Counted from the stretch's first letter, positions 8,389-17,095 are shown. The stretch: DNA of 64,000 nucleotides from Antrihabitans cavernicola (GCF_008297975.1 NZ_VLNY01000001.1:496001-560000); one strand, 5' to 3'. Notes: a model not told the origin generated them from the letters alone. Translations and numbers: made by a program.

Positions 8389-9381
8389 ATGGTCACCGCG
8401 CTCGACGCACGCTCGACCCAACCTGCGCGCGCACTGTTTCGACGCATGTTCGTCATCAACGGCTTGGTCTTCACGATCGGCACGCTGGTCCTCGCGCTGT
8501 CGCCCGCCACGGTGTCGGCACCGATCAACCTGACCGAGATTCCGGTGTTGCTGATCGGCTTGACGATCATCGTCGCCACCAACGCCCTGCTCGTCCGTCG
8601 CAGCTTGGCCCCACTCGAGGAACTCACCGGACTGATGCAACGAGTGGATCTGCTGCGCACCGGAGTCCGCATCGACGACAAGACTCCGCGCGGAGATCTG
8701 ACACACCTGATCCAGACCTTCAACGCGATGCTCGATCGTCTCGAAGCCGAACGCACCGCCAGCAGTGCACACGCACTCGCGGCGCAGGAGGGCGAGCGGC
8801 AGCGCATCGCGCGCGAACTGCACGACGAGATCGGGCAAAGCCTGACCGTCGTGCTGCTCGGGCTCAAACACGCGGTCGACCGCGCACCCGCCGAGCTGCG
8901 CCCCGAACTGCACGCGGTCCAGGAAACGGTGCGATCCAGCCTCGACGAGGTCCGACAGGTCGCGCACCGCCTACGACCTGGCGTGCTCGCCGATCTCGGT
9001 CTGCACAGCGCATTGAGCTCGCTGAGCAGCGAGTTCTCCCGAATCAGCGGCATACCCGTCACCCGTCGCGTCGACCCGGGCCCGCTGGAGGTCGGCAACG
9101 ACGTCGAATTGGTGGTGTATCGCATCGCGCAGGAAAGCTTCACCAACGTCACCCGACATGCGCACGCGAGCGCCGTCGAACTGCGGCTGACCAAGGATCC
9201 AACCGCCCTGACGCTGCGCGTGGTCGACGACGGCATCGGCGGTGTCCGCCACGACGGCGCGGGCATCCGCGGCATGCGCGAACGCGCGCTGCTGGTCGAC
9301 GCCGAGCTGACCATCACGTCACCGGCGGACGGCGGCACCGAGGTCAGATTGGACGTCCCCAACGGAAAGGCTCGTGCATGA
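8389..9381 (+). CDS. NarL-type sensor histidine kinase (HisKA_3)
   Basis: 330 aa from the ATG at 8389, with GGGGAA upstream; an in-frame start at 8311 was rejected because it would add an arginine-rich leader that covers the promoter region. Two membrane helices (about residues 20-37 and 50-68) flank a very short external loop, then a HAMP-like linker to about 120, a dimerisation helix with phospho-acceptor His145 in RIARELHDEIGQ, and an HATPase domain (VYRIAQESFTNVTRHAHAS, DDGIGG, GIRGMRERA). It is coupled by ATGA to its response regulator. The tiny sensor loop suggests a membrane or envelope signal. Confidence 0.92.
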   Translation: MVTALDARSTQPARALFRRMFVINGLVFTIGTLVLALSPATVSAPINLTEIPVLLIGLTIIVATNALLVRRSLAPLEELTGLMQRVDLLRTGVRIDDKTPRGDLTHLIQTFNAMLDRLEAERTASSAHALAAQEGERQRIARELHDEIGQSLTVVLLGLKHAVDRAPAELRPELHAVQETVRSSLDEVRQVAHRLRPGVLADLGLHSALSSLSSEFSRISGIPVTRRVDPGPLEVGNDVELVVYRIAQESFTNVTRHAHASAVELRLTKDPTALTLRVVDDGIGGVRHDGAGIRGMRERALLVDAELTITSPADGGTEVRLDVPNGKARA

Positions 9382-10010
9382 TTCGGATCCTGCTCGCCGA
9401 CGACCATGCACTGGTCCGGCGCGGCCTTCGACTGATCCTCGACGCCGAGCCCGACCTGACCGTTGTCGCCGAAGCATCCGACGGCGCGGAAGCCGTCGAT
9501 GCCGCCGACGCCGACCTGGTCGACGTCGCGATTCTCGACATCGCGATGCCCCGCATGACCGGCATTCAGGCGGCGCGCGAAATCTCGCGACGGGCGCCGG
9601 GGATCCGCATTCTGATCTTGTCGATGTACGACAACGAGCAGTACTTCTTCGAAGCGCTCAAGGCAGGCGCGTGCGGCTACGTGCTCAAATCGGTGGCGGA
9701 TCGCGATCTGATCGAGGCCTGCCGGGCGGCAATGCGCGGCGAATCGTTCATCTATCCGGGCGCGGTGACGGCCTTGATCCGCGACTACCTGCAACGCGAT
9801 CGAGTGCCGGACAGCATTCTCACGCCGCGCGAAGAGGAGATCGTGAAGCTGATCGCCGAGGGCAACTCGTCGAAGGAGATCGCCGAAACCCTGGTTATCA
9901 GCGCCAAGACCGTCGACCGACATCGCGCGAACATTCTCGCGAAGCTCGGCATGCGCGACCGACTGGATCTGACCCGCTATGCGATCAGGTCGGGGCTGGT
10001 CGAGCCGTGA
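9378..10010 (+). CDS. NarL/FixJ response regulator with LuxR-type HTH
   Basis: 210 aa. Receiver domain: MIRILLADDHALVRRGL with the acidic pair Asp8-Asp9, phospho-acceptor Asp54 in AILDIAMPRMTG, and Lys in GYVLKSVAD. The C-terminal LuxR HTH is LTPREEEIVKLIAEGNSSKE followed by IAETLVISAKTVDRHRANIL. It starts inside the kinase stop codon (ATGA), so the two are translated together. Targets are not visible in the sequence; the divergent permease operon is a candidate. Confidence 0.94.
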   Translation: MIRILLADDHALVRRGLRLILDAEPDLTVVAEASDGAEAVDAADADLVDVAILDIAMPRMTGIQAAREISRRAPGIRILILSMYDNEQYFFEALKAGACGYVLKSVADRDLIEACRAAMRGESFIYPGAVTALIRDYLQRDRVPDSILTPREEEIVKLIAEGNSSKEIAETLVISAKTVDRHRANILAKLGMRDRLDLTRYAIRSGLVEP

Positions 10011-10022
10011 GCCGACGTTCGG

Positions 10023-10931
10023 TCAGGCGAGGTCGCGCAACCAGTTCCGCACCCACGACGTCGCCGAGTTACCGGCACCGTCCACGGGATAGTTGGCGTA
10101 GTCGGTGTGGATCTGCGACTGGTAGAACTTCTCGAGCTGGTTGACGCGATCCTTGTTGGCCTGATCGCTGAGCTGGCTCTGCAGCAGCGGAATGCCACCG
10201 GACGTCATCAGGTCGCCGAAAATCGCGGCGCCTTCCTGCTGGTACAGACCGAACTTGGCCGGGTTCGGATCGGAGGTCTGCGCGAGGAAGCCCGCGAACC
10301 GCATCACGAAATCGTCCTTCGACGTTGCGCAGTACAGATCGCCGACCGCACAGAAGGTACGAACCGCAGGCGTGACGAATCCGAAACCGCCTGGACGCGG
10401 GCCGCTTGCGCCGTTACCTGCGACGGGCGCTCCGATCAGCGCGTCGGTCTGCGACCGACGCGGGTCGGAAATCAGCCCGACCGCCACCAGTCGGTTCGGC
10501 GGGATGACGCCGATGCCGGTACCGATCTCGGCCGCGAGGTCGCCTGCAGCGTCGGCACCCTGGCTGTAACCGATGAGCGCGATCTTGGTGTTACCGCACT
10601 GCTGTGCCATTGCGCCGACCATGCCGCGCGCGTTGTCGACGGCCTGATTCTTCGAGCGACCGTAGACGTCGCCCTCCCACGGGAAAGCGGTCGCGGCGTA
10701 GCTGACGTAGTCGCTGCGGACGTTGCCGGGCAATCCGGCCGTCACGTTGGTGAGCATGCCGGGGCGGGCTGCGGAGTGGTCGGAAGTCTCCCAAGTACCG
10801 GGAATTGCAACGACATACAGATCGGGGCAGGCGCCCGGAACCGCATTCGCTACCGAACTGCCGCCGACCACCAGACCGGATACAACTGCTGCTACAGCAG
10901 CCGCTGCTGCACCCAATTTTCTCGCTAGCAT
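10023..10931 (-). CDS. secreted cutinase-family alpha/beta hydrolase
   Basis: 302 aa. Sec signal peptide: basic start, hydrophobic run and a likely cut after VANA (residue 30). The mature part has the cutinase/PE-PPE hydrolase fold with nucleophile Ser123 in IALIGYSQGADAAG, conserved cysteines (CPDL, QQCG) that could pair, and FCAVGDLYC with the acid residue before the C-terminal helices. Such proteins hydrolyse ester bonds in lipids or cutin-like polymers outside the cell. The C-terminal ~80 residues extend past a minimal cutinase. Lipid substrate unknown. Confidence 0.85.
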   Translation of the reverse strand: MLARKLGAAAAAVAAVVSGLVVGGSSVANAVPGACPDLYVVAIPGTWETSDHSAARPGMLTNVTAGLPGNVRSDYVSYAATAFPWEGDVYGRSKNQAVDNARGMVGAMAQQCGNTKIALIGYSQGADAAGDLAAEIGTGIGVIPPNRLVAVGLISDPRRSQTDALIGAPVAGNGASGPRPGGFGFVTPAVRTFCAVGDLYCATSKDDFVMRFAGFLAQTSDPNPAKFGLYQQEGAAIFGDLMTSGGIPLLQSQLSDQANKDRVNQLEKFYQSQIHTDYANYPVDGAGNSATSWVRNWLRDLA

Positions 10932-10980
10932 TTCAACCGCTCCCAGAAGTTACGTCCCGAACCCGTTGCGCCGCCGATCG

Positions 10981-10998
10981 TGTCACTGCTCTGTGACA
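10981..10998. promoter_or_regulatory. interrupted palindrome in divergent promoter region
   Basis: TGTCAC and GTGACA lie 6 nt apart (TGCTCT between), a perfect 6+6 inverted repeat. It sits 50 bp upstream of the cutinase-family gene start and 90 bp before the divergent methyltransferase gene, a position suited to a repressor or activator site. It is the mirror form of a CRP site (TGTGA-N6-TCACA), so CRP is not proposed. No protein can be assigned. Confidence 0.4.
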
Positions 10999-11087
10999 AA
11001 ACGATGCACGAACGGTAAACGCAGGTTACTCAGAGGCGTGACGCGCGCCAAGTCGGATTCCCCGGCGGTGACCCAGGTGACATTAGG

Positions 11088-11681
11088 GTGACCACTGTGA
11101 GCACAGAATCTGCCGATTACGCGGAGCGATTACGCAAGAAGCAGACCGTCTGGTGGAAGCGGGCGCTGCACGTCCAGGCGCCGTACCACTGGAATCTGCG
11201 CAGGCAAGGGTTGGGTCGAACCCTCGACGTCGGCTGCGGCATCGGCCGCAACCTGGCAGTTCTCCCTGCAGGCTCCGTCGGCGTCGACCACAATTCGGAA
11301 TCCGTCGCCATCGCCCGGTCGATGGGCTACGACGCCGTCACGTCGAAAGAATTCCTGGGTTCGACACCACCTGCGTCGTTCGACGGGATACTGCTCGCCC
11401 ACGTCATCGAGCACATGGACGCCGACAGCGGCGAGAAGCTGCTGCGCGAATATCTGAAGTTCCTCAAGCCCGGCGGCAAGGTGTTTTTCGTTTGCCCGCA
11501 GGAGCGCGGCTACGACAGCGACCCGACGCACGAACGCTTCACCACCGGCGACGATCTGGTGGAGCTGTGTCGCACCGTCGGGCTTGTTCCGCAGGTTCCG
11601 TTCAGCTTTCCGTTCCCTCGCAAGCTGGGAAAGATCTTCATCTACAACGAGTTCTGCTTGCTGGCGCGACGCCCGGCCTGA
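11088..11681 (+). CDS. class I SAM-dependent methyltransferase
   Basis: 197 aa. SAM-binding motif I is LDVGCGIGRNL, followed by the acidic end of beta-2 in VGVDHNSESVAIA and the motif IV/post-I segment FDGILLAHVIEHMD. The N-terminus (KKQTVWWKRALHVQAPYHWN) resembles a group of small actinobacterial methyltransferases. Two GTG codons (11088 and 11097) could serve as start. Substrate unknown. It stands alone in its direction, followed about 100 bp later by the DGPF gene. Confidence 0.88.
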   Translation: MTTVSTESADYAERLRKKQTVWWKRALHVQAPYHWNLRRQGLGRTLDVGCGIGRNLAVLPAGSVGVDHNSESVAIARSMGYDAVTSKEFLGSTPPASFDGILLAHVIEHMDADSGEKLLREYLKFLKPGGKVFFVCPQERGYDSDPTHERFTTGDDLVELCRTVGLVPQVPFSFPFPRKLGKIFIYNEFCLLARRPA

Positions 11682-11784
11682 CGCGAAGAAAAAGATTCTG
11701 CTCGGCTGTCGATTCGGGCGGCGGCCGTTCGACCTATGGCCGAGCGAGCCCGAGCGAGGCTCGAAGAAACCGAGGAGACACACC

Positions 11785-12207
11785 ATGAAGTACATGCTGA
11801 TCATGCGCGCGACCGATGAAACCTTCGAGGCGTTCGAGGGCGCCGACTTCAACGAGATCATGGACTCGATGGGCAAGTTCAACGACGAGCTGATCCGCGC
11901 GGGTGTCCTGCTGTCGTGCGAGGGCTTGGACCCCGATGCCTCGTCGGGCGTGGTCGTCGACTACTCGTCCGAGCCGCCGGTGGTGACGGACGGGCCGTAC
12001 GGCGAGACGAAGGAGCTGTTCGGCGGATTCTGGCTGCTGAACGTCGCATCGAAGGAAGAGGCCGTCGAGTGGGCCAAGCGCGCCCCGCTGGCGGGCAAGG
12101 GTTCCAAGGCGGAAATCCGCCGCGTCACCACCATCGACGAGCTTCCCCAGGACAACGTCTGGATCCAGAAGGAGCGGGCCTGGCGCGAGTCGACGGGCCA
12201 GCTCTGA
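11785..12207 (+). CDS. YCII/DGPF-domain protein
   Basis: 140 aa from the ATG at 11785, preceded by GAGGAG. Family marks are MKYMLIMRATDET at the start, VTDGPYGETKELFGGFWLLN (the DGPF-type motif) and the closing region EIRR. The YCII fold is a ferredoxin-like barrel of uncertain biochemical role. Such genes are classic neighbours of ECF42 sigma genes, and the next gene is one, 2 bp downstream. A role tied to that sigma factor is inferred, probably as part of its regulon. Confidence 0.9.
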   Translation: MKYMLIMRATDETFEAFEGADFNEIMDSMGKFNDELIRAGVLLSCEGLDPDASSGVVVDYSSEPPVVTDGPYGETKELFGGFWLLNVASKEEAVEWAKRAPLAGKGSKAEIRRVTTIDELPQDNVWIQKERAWRESTGQL

Positions 12208-12209
12208 GG

Positions 12210-13460
12210 ATGACGGACTCGACGGGCCGCGAGGCCGTCGCCGCCGTATGGCGGATCGAGTCGGCACGGATCGTCGGCGCGCTTGCGCGCTACACCGGCG
12301 ATTTCGTGCTGGCCGAGGATCTGGCGCAGGAAGCCCTCGCGGAGGCTCTCGTGAACTGGCCGCGTGAAGGAGTCCCCCGTAATCCGGCGGGGTGGTTGCT
12401 CACGGTGGGTCGTCGGCGGGCGATCGACGGCTTTCGACGCCGCTCCGCGCTGGACGCACGCTACGCAGGCATCGCCCGCGAATTGGACGAGGCACCCGAG
12501 GCGGACGACCAGCTGTGGGATCCCGATCGGATCGACGACGACGTCCTCGCCCTGATCTTCGTCTCCTGCCATCCGCTGCTCTCGCGGGAAGCTCAGGTGG
12601 CACTGACGCTGCGGGTGGTCGGCGGTCTGACTAGCGACGAGATCGCGCGAGCGTTCCTGGTCCCGGCAGCCACCGTCCAGGCCAGAATCACCCGCGCCAA
12701 GAAGACTCTCGGTGCCGCGGGCGTGCCGTTCGAGGTACCACCCGCGGACGAGCGGACCGCTCGGCTGGGCTCGGTGCTCAGCGTGGTGTATCTGATCTTC
12801 ACCGAGGGTTCGACGGCCAGTTCGGGCGGCGATCTGATTCGATTCGATCTGGCAGGCGAGGCCCGACGACTTGCCCGCGTCCTCACGCACCTGATGCCCG
12901 ACGAGTCCGAGGTTCACTCGCTGGCGGCACTGCTCGAATTGACGGCCGCGCGGTTTCCGGCACGTACCGGCGCGGACGGCGAGCCAGTACTGCTCGAGGA
13001 CCAGGATCGGCGGCGGTGGGATCGGTCGGCGATAGAGCGCGGCCGGGCGGAACTCGCGCAGGCCATGCGCGTCGGTCGCGGTTTGGGCTATTACGGGTTG
13101 CAGGCAGCGATCGCCGAATGCCATTCGGTTGCAACGGATGCGGGTTCGACGGACTGGGATCGCATCGTGTTGCTCTACGAAGCACTCGGACGGCTCGCGC
13201 CGTCACCGGTGGTCGACCTCAATCGCGCGGTAGCGGTGTCGATGGCACAGGGTCCGGCAGCCGCTTTGATCCTCGTCGACGAGTTGGTGGCTGCAGGTTC
13301 GCTCACCAATTCGCATCTGCTGCCGACGGTTCGAGGCGAACTGCTCAAGCGGCTGGGTCGGACCGATGCGGCTCGCGTCGAATTCGAATCGGCAGTTCGC
13401 TTGTGCAGCAACGATCGTGAGCGGACGGTGCTGGAACGCAAGCTTGCGGAACTAGGCTGA
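12210..13460 (+). CDS. ECF42-type sigma factor with C-terminal extension
   Basis: 416 aa. Sigma region 2: AVAAVWRIESARIVGALARY, DFVLAEDLAQEALAEAL and GWLLTVGRRRAIDGFRRR. Region 4 includes LTLRVVGGLTSDEIARAFLV and VQARITRAKKTL. After about residue 190 it continues with the long SnoaL-unrelated, TPR-like extension typical of ECF42 (VVYLIFTEGS, LAGEARRLARVL, YGLQAAIAECH, LYEALGRLAPSPVVDLNRAVA). Known ECF42 members lack an anti-sigma factor and need this extension for activity; the same is likely here. The DGPF gene just upstream fits that group. Confidence 0.92.
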   Translation: MTDSTGREAVAAVWRIESARIVGALARYTGDFVLAEDLAQEALAEALVNWPREGVPRNPAGWLLTVGRRRAIDGFRRRSALDARYAGIARELDEAPEADDQLWDPDRIDDDVLALIFVSCHPLLSREAQVALTLRVVGGLTSDEIARAFLVPAATVQARITRAKKTLGAAGVPFEVPPADERTARLGSVLSVVYLIFTEGSTASSGGDLIRFDLAGEARRLARVLTHLMPDESEVHSLAALLELTAARFPARTGADGEPVLLEDQDRRRWDRSAIERGRAELAQAMRVGRGLGYYGLQAAIAECHSVATDAGSTDWDRIVLLYEALGRLAPSPVVDLNRAVAVSMAQGPAAALILVDELVAAGSLTNSHLLPTVRGELLKRLGRTDAARVEFESAVRLCSNDRERTVLERKLAELG

Positions 13461-13488
13461 CAGCGTGAGTTGCCTGACCTGCTGATCC

Positions 13489-13525
13489 GTTGCAATTCCT
13501 CCCGTTTTCCGGGAGGAAATGCAAC
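13489..13525. terminator. bidirectional hairpin terminator
   Basis: Sixteen-base arms, GTTGCAATTCCTCCCG (13489-13504) and its complement at 13510-13525, pair with a single mismatch around a 5-nt TTTTC loop. It lies between the ECF42 gene and the convergent FAD monooxygenase gene, so it can end transcripts from both sides. No T-run follows on the plus strand. Confidence 0.75.
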
Positions 13526-13536
13526 CAATGCGGAAC

Positions 13537-14655
13537 TCATGCCGATGAGCGCACGGCCCGAAGCGCTCGGTTCCGCAATGCCAGGTCCAGTCGGTGCCTC
13601 GGCACGAGAAACCGTGCTCCCAGTCGGACAGCCGTTGCGGACGACACCTTCGGCTGATGGATCTGCTGGTACCGGCGAAACGCGTGCGCGTGGTCGGTGG
13701 TCGCAGCCAACTCGGCCGCCAATGTGTGCGCGCCGATGATCGCCTTCGACGAGCCGTTGCCCAGTAGCGAGACGCTGGACGCCGCATCGCCGACAAGCCC
13801 GACGCGCCCATTCGACCAATTCGGCACTCGCACAGCCGCAATCGCATCCAAGAACACGTCGTCACTGGCCATCGTGCGTTCGAGCAACTCTGCTGTCCGC
13901 CAGCCACCGCCCGCAAAGGCGTCCGCGACGAGTGCGCGATGCGCGTCGCCGTCACGGTAGTCGAACCGTGCCACCTCGGGTCGATGGAACATATACGCGA
14001 TGATCGGCGTGCCGGTGCCGGGATGAACGCTCACCATCCGCCCTGGCTCGTTGTAGATCTGAACTTCATCCGGCAGGACGGCCAGATCCGGCGCGCGCGT
14101 AGTTGCTATGTAGAGCCCGAGGTAGGTGCGCCGCGCGTCCGCATCGAACGCCAATCCTCTTGTGTGCGATCGCACTCCGTCCGCACCGATCACCAGATCG
14201 ACGGTGATCTCCGCGCCCGACGTCAGTGTCACGTCCACGCCGCGATCGCGCGGGGCGAGTGACGCGATGCTCTCACCCCAGCGCAGGTCGACCTTCGAAG
14301 CCACCGAACGGATCAGCACGCCGACCAGGTCTGCTCGGGGAATCTCGATCTCTTCGCTCGAGCGTCCGGAACCGACGTCGTTCTGAGTTGCCATCCGCGC
14401 CACCGCTGAACCGTCGGCCGCGACGATCACCGCCCGACGTGCGGTCGTGGCCGAGGCGCGCAGCTCGTCGAGCAGCCCCATCTTCGCCACAACCGACATG
14501 GCCTCGCCCCGAATATCGACGGGATTGCCGCTGGAGCGTTGTTGTTGCGTTCGCTCGAGAATCGTGACGTCGAATCCGTCACGAGCGAGCCAGTACCCGA
14601 GGGTGACACCGGCGATGCCAGCACCGCTGATCAAAACTCTTCGTGTTTCCATCAT
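13537..14655 (-). CDS. FAD-dependent aromatic-ring-type monooxygenase
   Basis: 372 aa. N-terminal FAD dinucleotide fold VLISGAGIAGVTLGYWLARDG (GxGxxG) with the acidic end of beta-2 in ILER. The DG motif is VDLVIGADGVRSHTR, and the second FAD motif is GRVGLVGDAASSVSLLGNGS (GD motif). This is the PHBH/UbiH-like group A monooxygenase family, which hydroxylates aromatic or related substrates using NAD(P)H. Two ATG codons in a row begin the gene. A divergent TetR gene and a shared palindrome suggest repression lifted by the substrate. Confidence 0.9.
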   Translation of the reverse strand: MMETRRVLISGAGIAGVTLGYWLARDGFDVTILERTQQQRSSGNPVDIRGEAMSVVAKMGLLDELRASATTARRAVIVAADGSAVARMATQNDVGSGRSSEEIEIPRADLVGVLIRSVASKVDLRWGESIASLAPRDRGVDVTLTSGAEITVDLVIGADGVRSHTRGLAFDADARRTYLGLYIATTRAPDLAVLPDEVQIYNEPGRMVSVHPGTGTPIIAYMFHRPEVARFDYRDGDAHRALVADAFAGGGWRTAELLERTMASDDVFLDAIAAVRVPNWSNGRVGLVGDAASSVSLLGNGSSKAIIGAHTLAAELAATTDHAHAFRRYQQIHQPKVSSATAVRLGARFLVPRHRLDLALRNRALRAVRSSA

Positions 14656-14662
14656 CCAAGTA

Positions 14663-14692
14663 TGCAGTCACTGCAAATTTGCGTCAACTGCA
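14663..14692. promoter_or_regulatory. likely TetR operator between monooxygenase and TetR genes
   Basis: A 30-bp site with one shared centre: outer arms TGCAGT (14663-14668) and ACTGCA (14687-14692), inner perfect decamer GCAAATTTGC (14673-14682); the 4 bases between on each side do not match. It begins 7 bp upstream of the monooxygenase start and lies 41 bp before the TetR start, the usual place for a TetR operator that controls both genes. Confidence 0.6.
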
Positions 14693-14732
14693 TTATTGCG
14701 GTAGCTGCACGAATCCGTCTACAGTGGCAGCC

Positions 14733-15353
14733 ATGAAGACGGCCGAGCTCGGGCTTCGTGAGCGCAAGAGGATACGGACTCGATCAGCGATCATCGACGC
14801 AGCCTGCGATTTGTTCGCCGAACGCGGCTACGAGGCGACCACCCTCACCGACATCGCCAAGGCAGCGGGGATCGCACCCCGAACCTTCTTCGGCTTCTTT
14901 CCGACGAAGGAAAGCCTGCTGTTCGCGGAGTCCGACACCAGAATCGACGGCGCGGTCACAGCGGTGCTCGCCGACGGTGACACCGATGCCGATCCAGTAG
15001 TGGCCCTGCTGAGGGCGCTCGATCAAGCCCTCGTCGAGCAGAACGACGAGATGACCGGACGACTCGCCGCGGTGCGCACCCAGTTGCTACGTGACGAACC
15101 GGCGGTCGCCTTGATCGGAGCGCAATTCCAATACTTGGCATCCCGACGAATTGCCGCGGCATTGGTCGAGGCATACCCGCACCTCACCCCAGTCGCCGCC
15201 GGTGCATTGGCGGGAGCGTTTGTCGGCGCTGCAGGCGGAGCAGTCGACGCGGCACACGCGCAGGAGTCTCCCATCGACGTCGACCAGATCCGCGCCGCCG
15301 TCGAGGGCGTGCTCGCGCGTCGACCTGACGTTCAGCGGCGGTCGTCCGGGTAG
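14733..15353 (+). CDS. TetR/AcrR family regulator
   Basis: 206 aa from the ATG at 14733 (MKTAELGLRERKRIRTRSAI). HTH: TTLTDIAKAAGIAPRTFFGF followed by FPTKESLL. The C-terminal part is the usual helical ligand domain with an alanine/glycine-rich stretch (AAGALAGAFVGAAGGAVDAA). Divergent from the FAD monooxygenase gene, with a palindrome between them. The last 22 bp overlap the end of the convergent membrane-protein gene. Confidence 0.9.
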   Translation: MKTAELGLRERKRIRTRSAIIDAACDLFAERGYEATTLTDIAKAAGIAPRTFFGFFPTKESLLFAESDTRIDGAVTAVLADGDTDADPVVALLRALDQALVEQNDEMTGRLAAVRTQLLRDEPAVALIGAQFQYLASRRIAAALVEAYPHLTPVAAGALAGAFVGAAGGAVDAAHAQESPIDVDQIRAAVEGVLARRPDVQRRSSG

Positions 15354-15937
15354 GGCTCGTCGTAGCTGGGACGGTCGTAGTTCGGGACCTGGTAGTTCGG
15401 CGGATCGTATCGTGGTGGGTCGTATCTCGGTGGATCATAGTGTGGCGCATTCGGATTGGCGGCAGGCGAGTCCCACTCCGAGGGGGACGGAAATACCGAG
15501 CGACCCGGCTCCGATTGCTGGATCGGCTGCTCCGGGTAGATCGGCGCTGCCGGCGATTGATGCCGTCCGGCTTGATCGTCGTAGGTGGTTTCCAGGACGT
15601 CGTAGCTGGTCTGCGGGTGGTCGTAGGCAACTTGCCGATCGTCGTCGACGACAGGGACGTGCTCGGCCTGTGGTTCCTCGACCGACTGTGGTTCCTCGAC
15701 CGACTGTGATTCCTGAACTGCCTCCGGCTCCCGGTGCCTCGGCGTAGGTTCCACCGCTGCGGCATCGAAACCTGCTGTCGAGGCGGACGATCCGTGCGCG
15801 CCGAAACCACCGATCCGCTCCTCGGTCACTTCGACCTTCTCCTTGCGCGCCGACCACGCCAACGCGAAGCCGATGACGATGCCCAGCACCAGAGCAATCA
15901 GAATCCAGATCCATGTTTGGCCGAACAGGTAGCCCAC
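15332..15937 (-). CDS. single-pass membrane protein with acidic, Pro/Tyr-rich repeat tail
   Basis: About 201 aa. One N-terminal membrane helix (WIWILIALVLGIVIGFALAW), then a charged segment and a long disordered tail with repeats YDPPRYDPPRYDPPNY near the C-terminus and a doubled SVEEPQ earlier. An ATG at 15943 is in frame, but the AGGGAGGA ribosome site ends beside it; the GTG at 15937 has normal spacing. It directly follows the OmpA/BON gene in the same direction. By position it may correspond to the small membrane proteins (ArfB/ArfC) that follow OmpATb in mycobacteria; sequence support for that is weak. Confidence 0.75.
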   Translation of the reverse strand: MGYLFGQTWIWILIALVLGIVIGFALAWSARKEKVEVTEERIGGFGAHGSSASTAGFDAAAVEPTPRHREPEAVQESQSVEEPQSVEEPQAEHVPVVDDDRQVAYDHPQTSYDVLETTYDDQAGRHQSPAAPIYPEQPIQQSEPGRSVFPSPSEWDSPAANPNAPHYDPPRYDPPRYDPPNYQVPNYDRPSYDEPYPDDRR

Positions 15938-15949
15938 TGTCATTCCTCC

Positions 15950-17095
15950 CTAGAGAACGATGATCTCGACGCGGCGGTTGGCTGCCTGGCCTGCTGCTGT
16001 GTTGTTGGTGGCGATCGGCCGTTCGGCCGCGAACCCCACTGCGGTCATGCGTTCCGGTGCGATGCCTGCATCGATCAACTGAGTCCGAACTGCTTGTGCG
16101 CGTTGCTCGCTCAACGGTTGCGCGTTGAGTGACGGCCCCGGTGTCTTCGCCACGTGACCGTCGATCTCCACCCGCGCATCCGGGGCGGACTTCAACGCAT
16201 CCGCCACCTGCGCAACAGTTTTGGCGCCCGCCGACGTCAACGTTGCGGTGTCGGCCGCAAACGTGATCGCCTGACCTGCGATAAGACCGTTGATGCGCTG
16301 CTGAAGGGCACCCTTGTCGAAGGTCGGCGGAGGCGCCGGTGCGGGAGCCACGGCCAGCTGGTTGATGACGTTCTGTCCCGGTAGTCCGGCGCGGACTTGC
16401 GCCTCGACGTTCGCCTTGTCTGCGTCGTTGGCGACGGTCCCGGTGAGCGTGACGCCGTTGCCGTCGACTCTGGCGTTGATGCCGGACGTGCCGAGGGTAC
16501 CGATCAGAGCCGCGACACCAGCACCGTCGATCGACGGCTTGGCGCCGTTGGGAACGGCAATCTGATCGACGACCTGACGGCCGTTCGCCTTGGAATTCGC
16601 CGCATTCACCAGTGCGGTCTTGGTTGCGGTATCCGGAACATTGCCGGTCAGGGTGATCTTGTCGGCGCTCACCGCGATGTCGAGTGGCGACGCCTGTGCA
16701 GGAACGGATGCCGCGCCGTCGGTCGAAACCGCAACTGTGCGAACACCGTCGAGATCCTGCACCACCTTCTTCGCGTCACCTTCCTTGCCCGTGGGAACGC
16801 CGCTCAGCGTCACATCGCGACCGTCGACACTCACCTGCGCGTCGGGGATCCCCGAATTCAGCAGCGCGGCACGGCTGCGAAGTGACAGGTCGTCGCGGAT
16901 CGCGTCGCGTTTACCGAGACCGGTCAGCGTGGCGAATGCAGCAAGAATCAGCGGGAGCAGCACAACCGCAATCAGTAACGGTAGCCATGGAATTCGACGC
17001 GAATAGGTAGTGGTGGTAGTGCGCCGAACGATCTGGTTGTCGGTTGCGTCTGTATCCACCCGACTCTCGGTCGGGTCGAAGGTGTTGCTGGACAT
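15950..17095 (-). CDS. OmpA-family protein with BON domains (OmpATb/ArfA-like)
   Basis: 381 aa. One membrane helix follows a basic segment (SRRIPWLPLLIAVVLLPLIL). Three BON-like modules come next, each with the strand pattern of VSVDGRDVTLSGVP, ITLTGNVPD or VTLTGTVAND. The C-terminal OmpA peptidoglycan-binding domain runs from ITFAADTATLTSAGAKTVAQ to the end, with VEIDGHVAKT, LSEQRAQAVRTQLIDAGI and NRRVEIIVL. The order TM-BON-OmpA is that of mycobacterial ArfA/OmpATb, linked there to growth in acid and ammonia release. The typical OmpA Asp in the GHTD motif is replaced (DGHVAKT). Confidence 0.85.
   Translation of the reverse strand: MSSNTFDPTESRVDTDATDNQIVRRTTTTTYSRRIPWLPLLIAVVLLPLILAAFATLTGLGKRDAIRDDLSLRSRAALLNSGIPDAQVSVDGRDVTLSGVPTGKEGDAKKVVQDLDGVRTVAVSTDGAASVPAQASPLDIAVSADKITLTGNVPDTATKTALVNAANSKANGRQVVDQIAVPNGAKPSIDGAGVAALIGTLGTSGINARVDGNGVTLTGTVANDADKANVEAQVRAGLPGQNVINQLAVAPAPAPPPTFDKGALQQRINGLIAGQAITFAADTATLTSAGAKTVAQVADALKSAPDARVEIDGHVAKTPGPSLNAQPLSEQRAQAVRTQLIDAGIAPERMTAVGFAAERPIATNNTAAGQAANRRVEIIVL

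Noticed and set aside
10981-10998. CRP site before the cutinase gene
   Set aside because: The arms are TGTCAC/GTGACA, not TGTGA/TCACA, so it is listed only as an unassigned palindrome.
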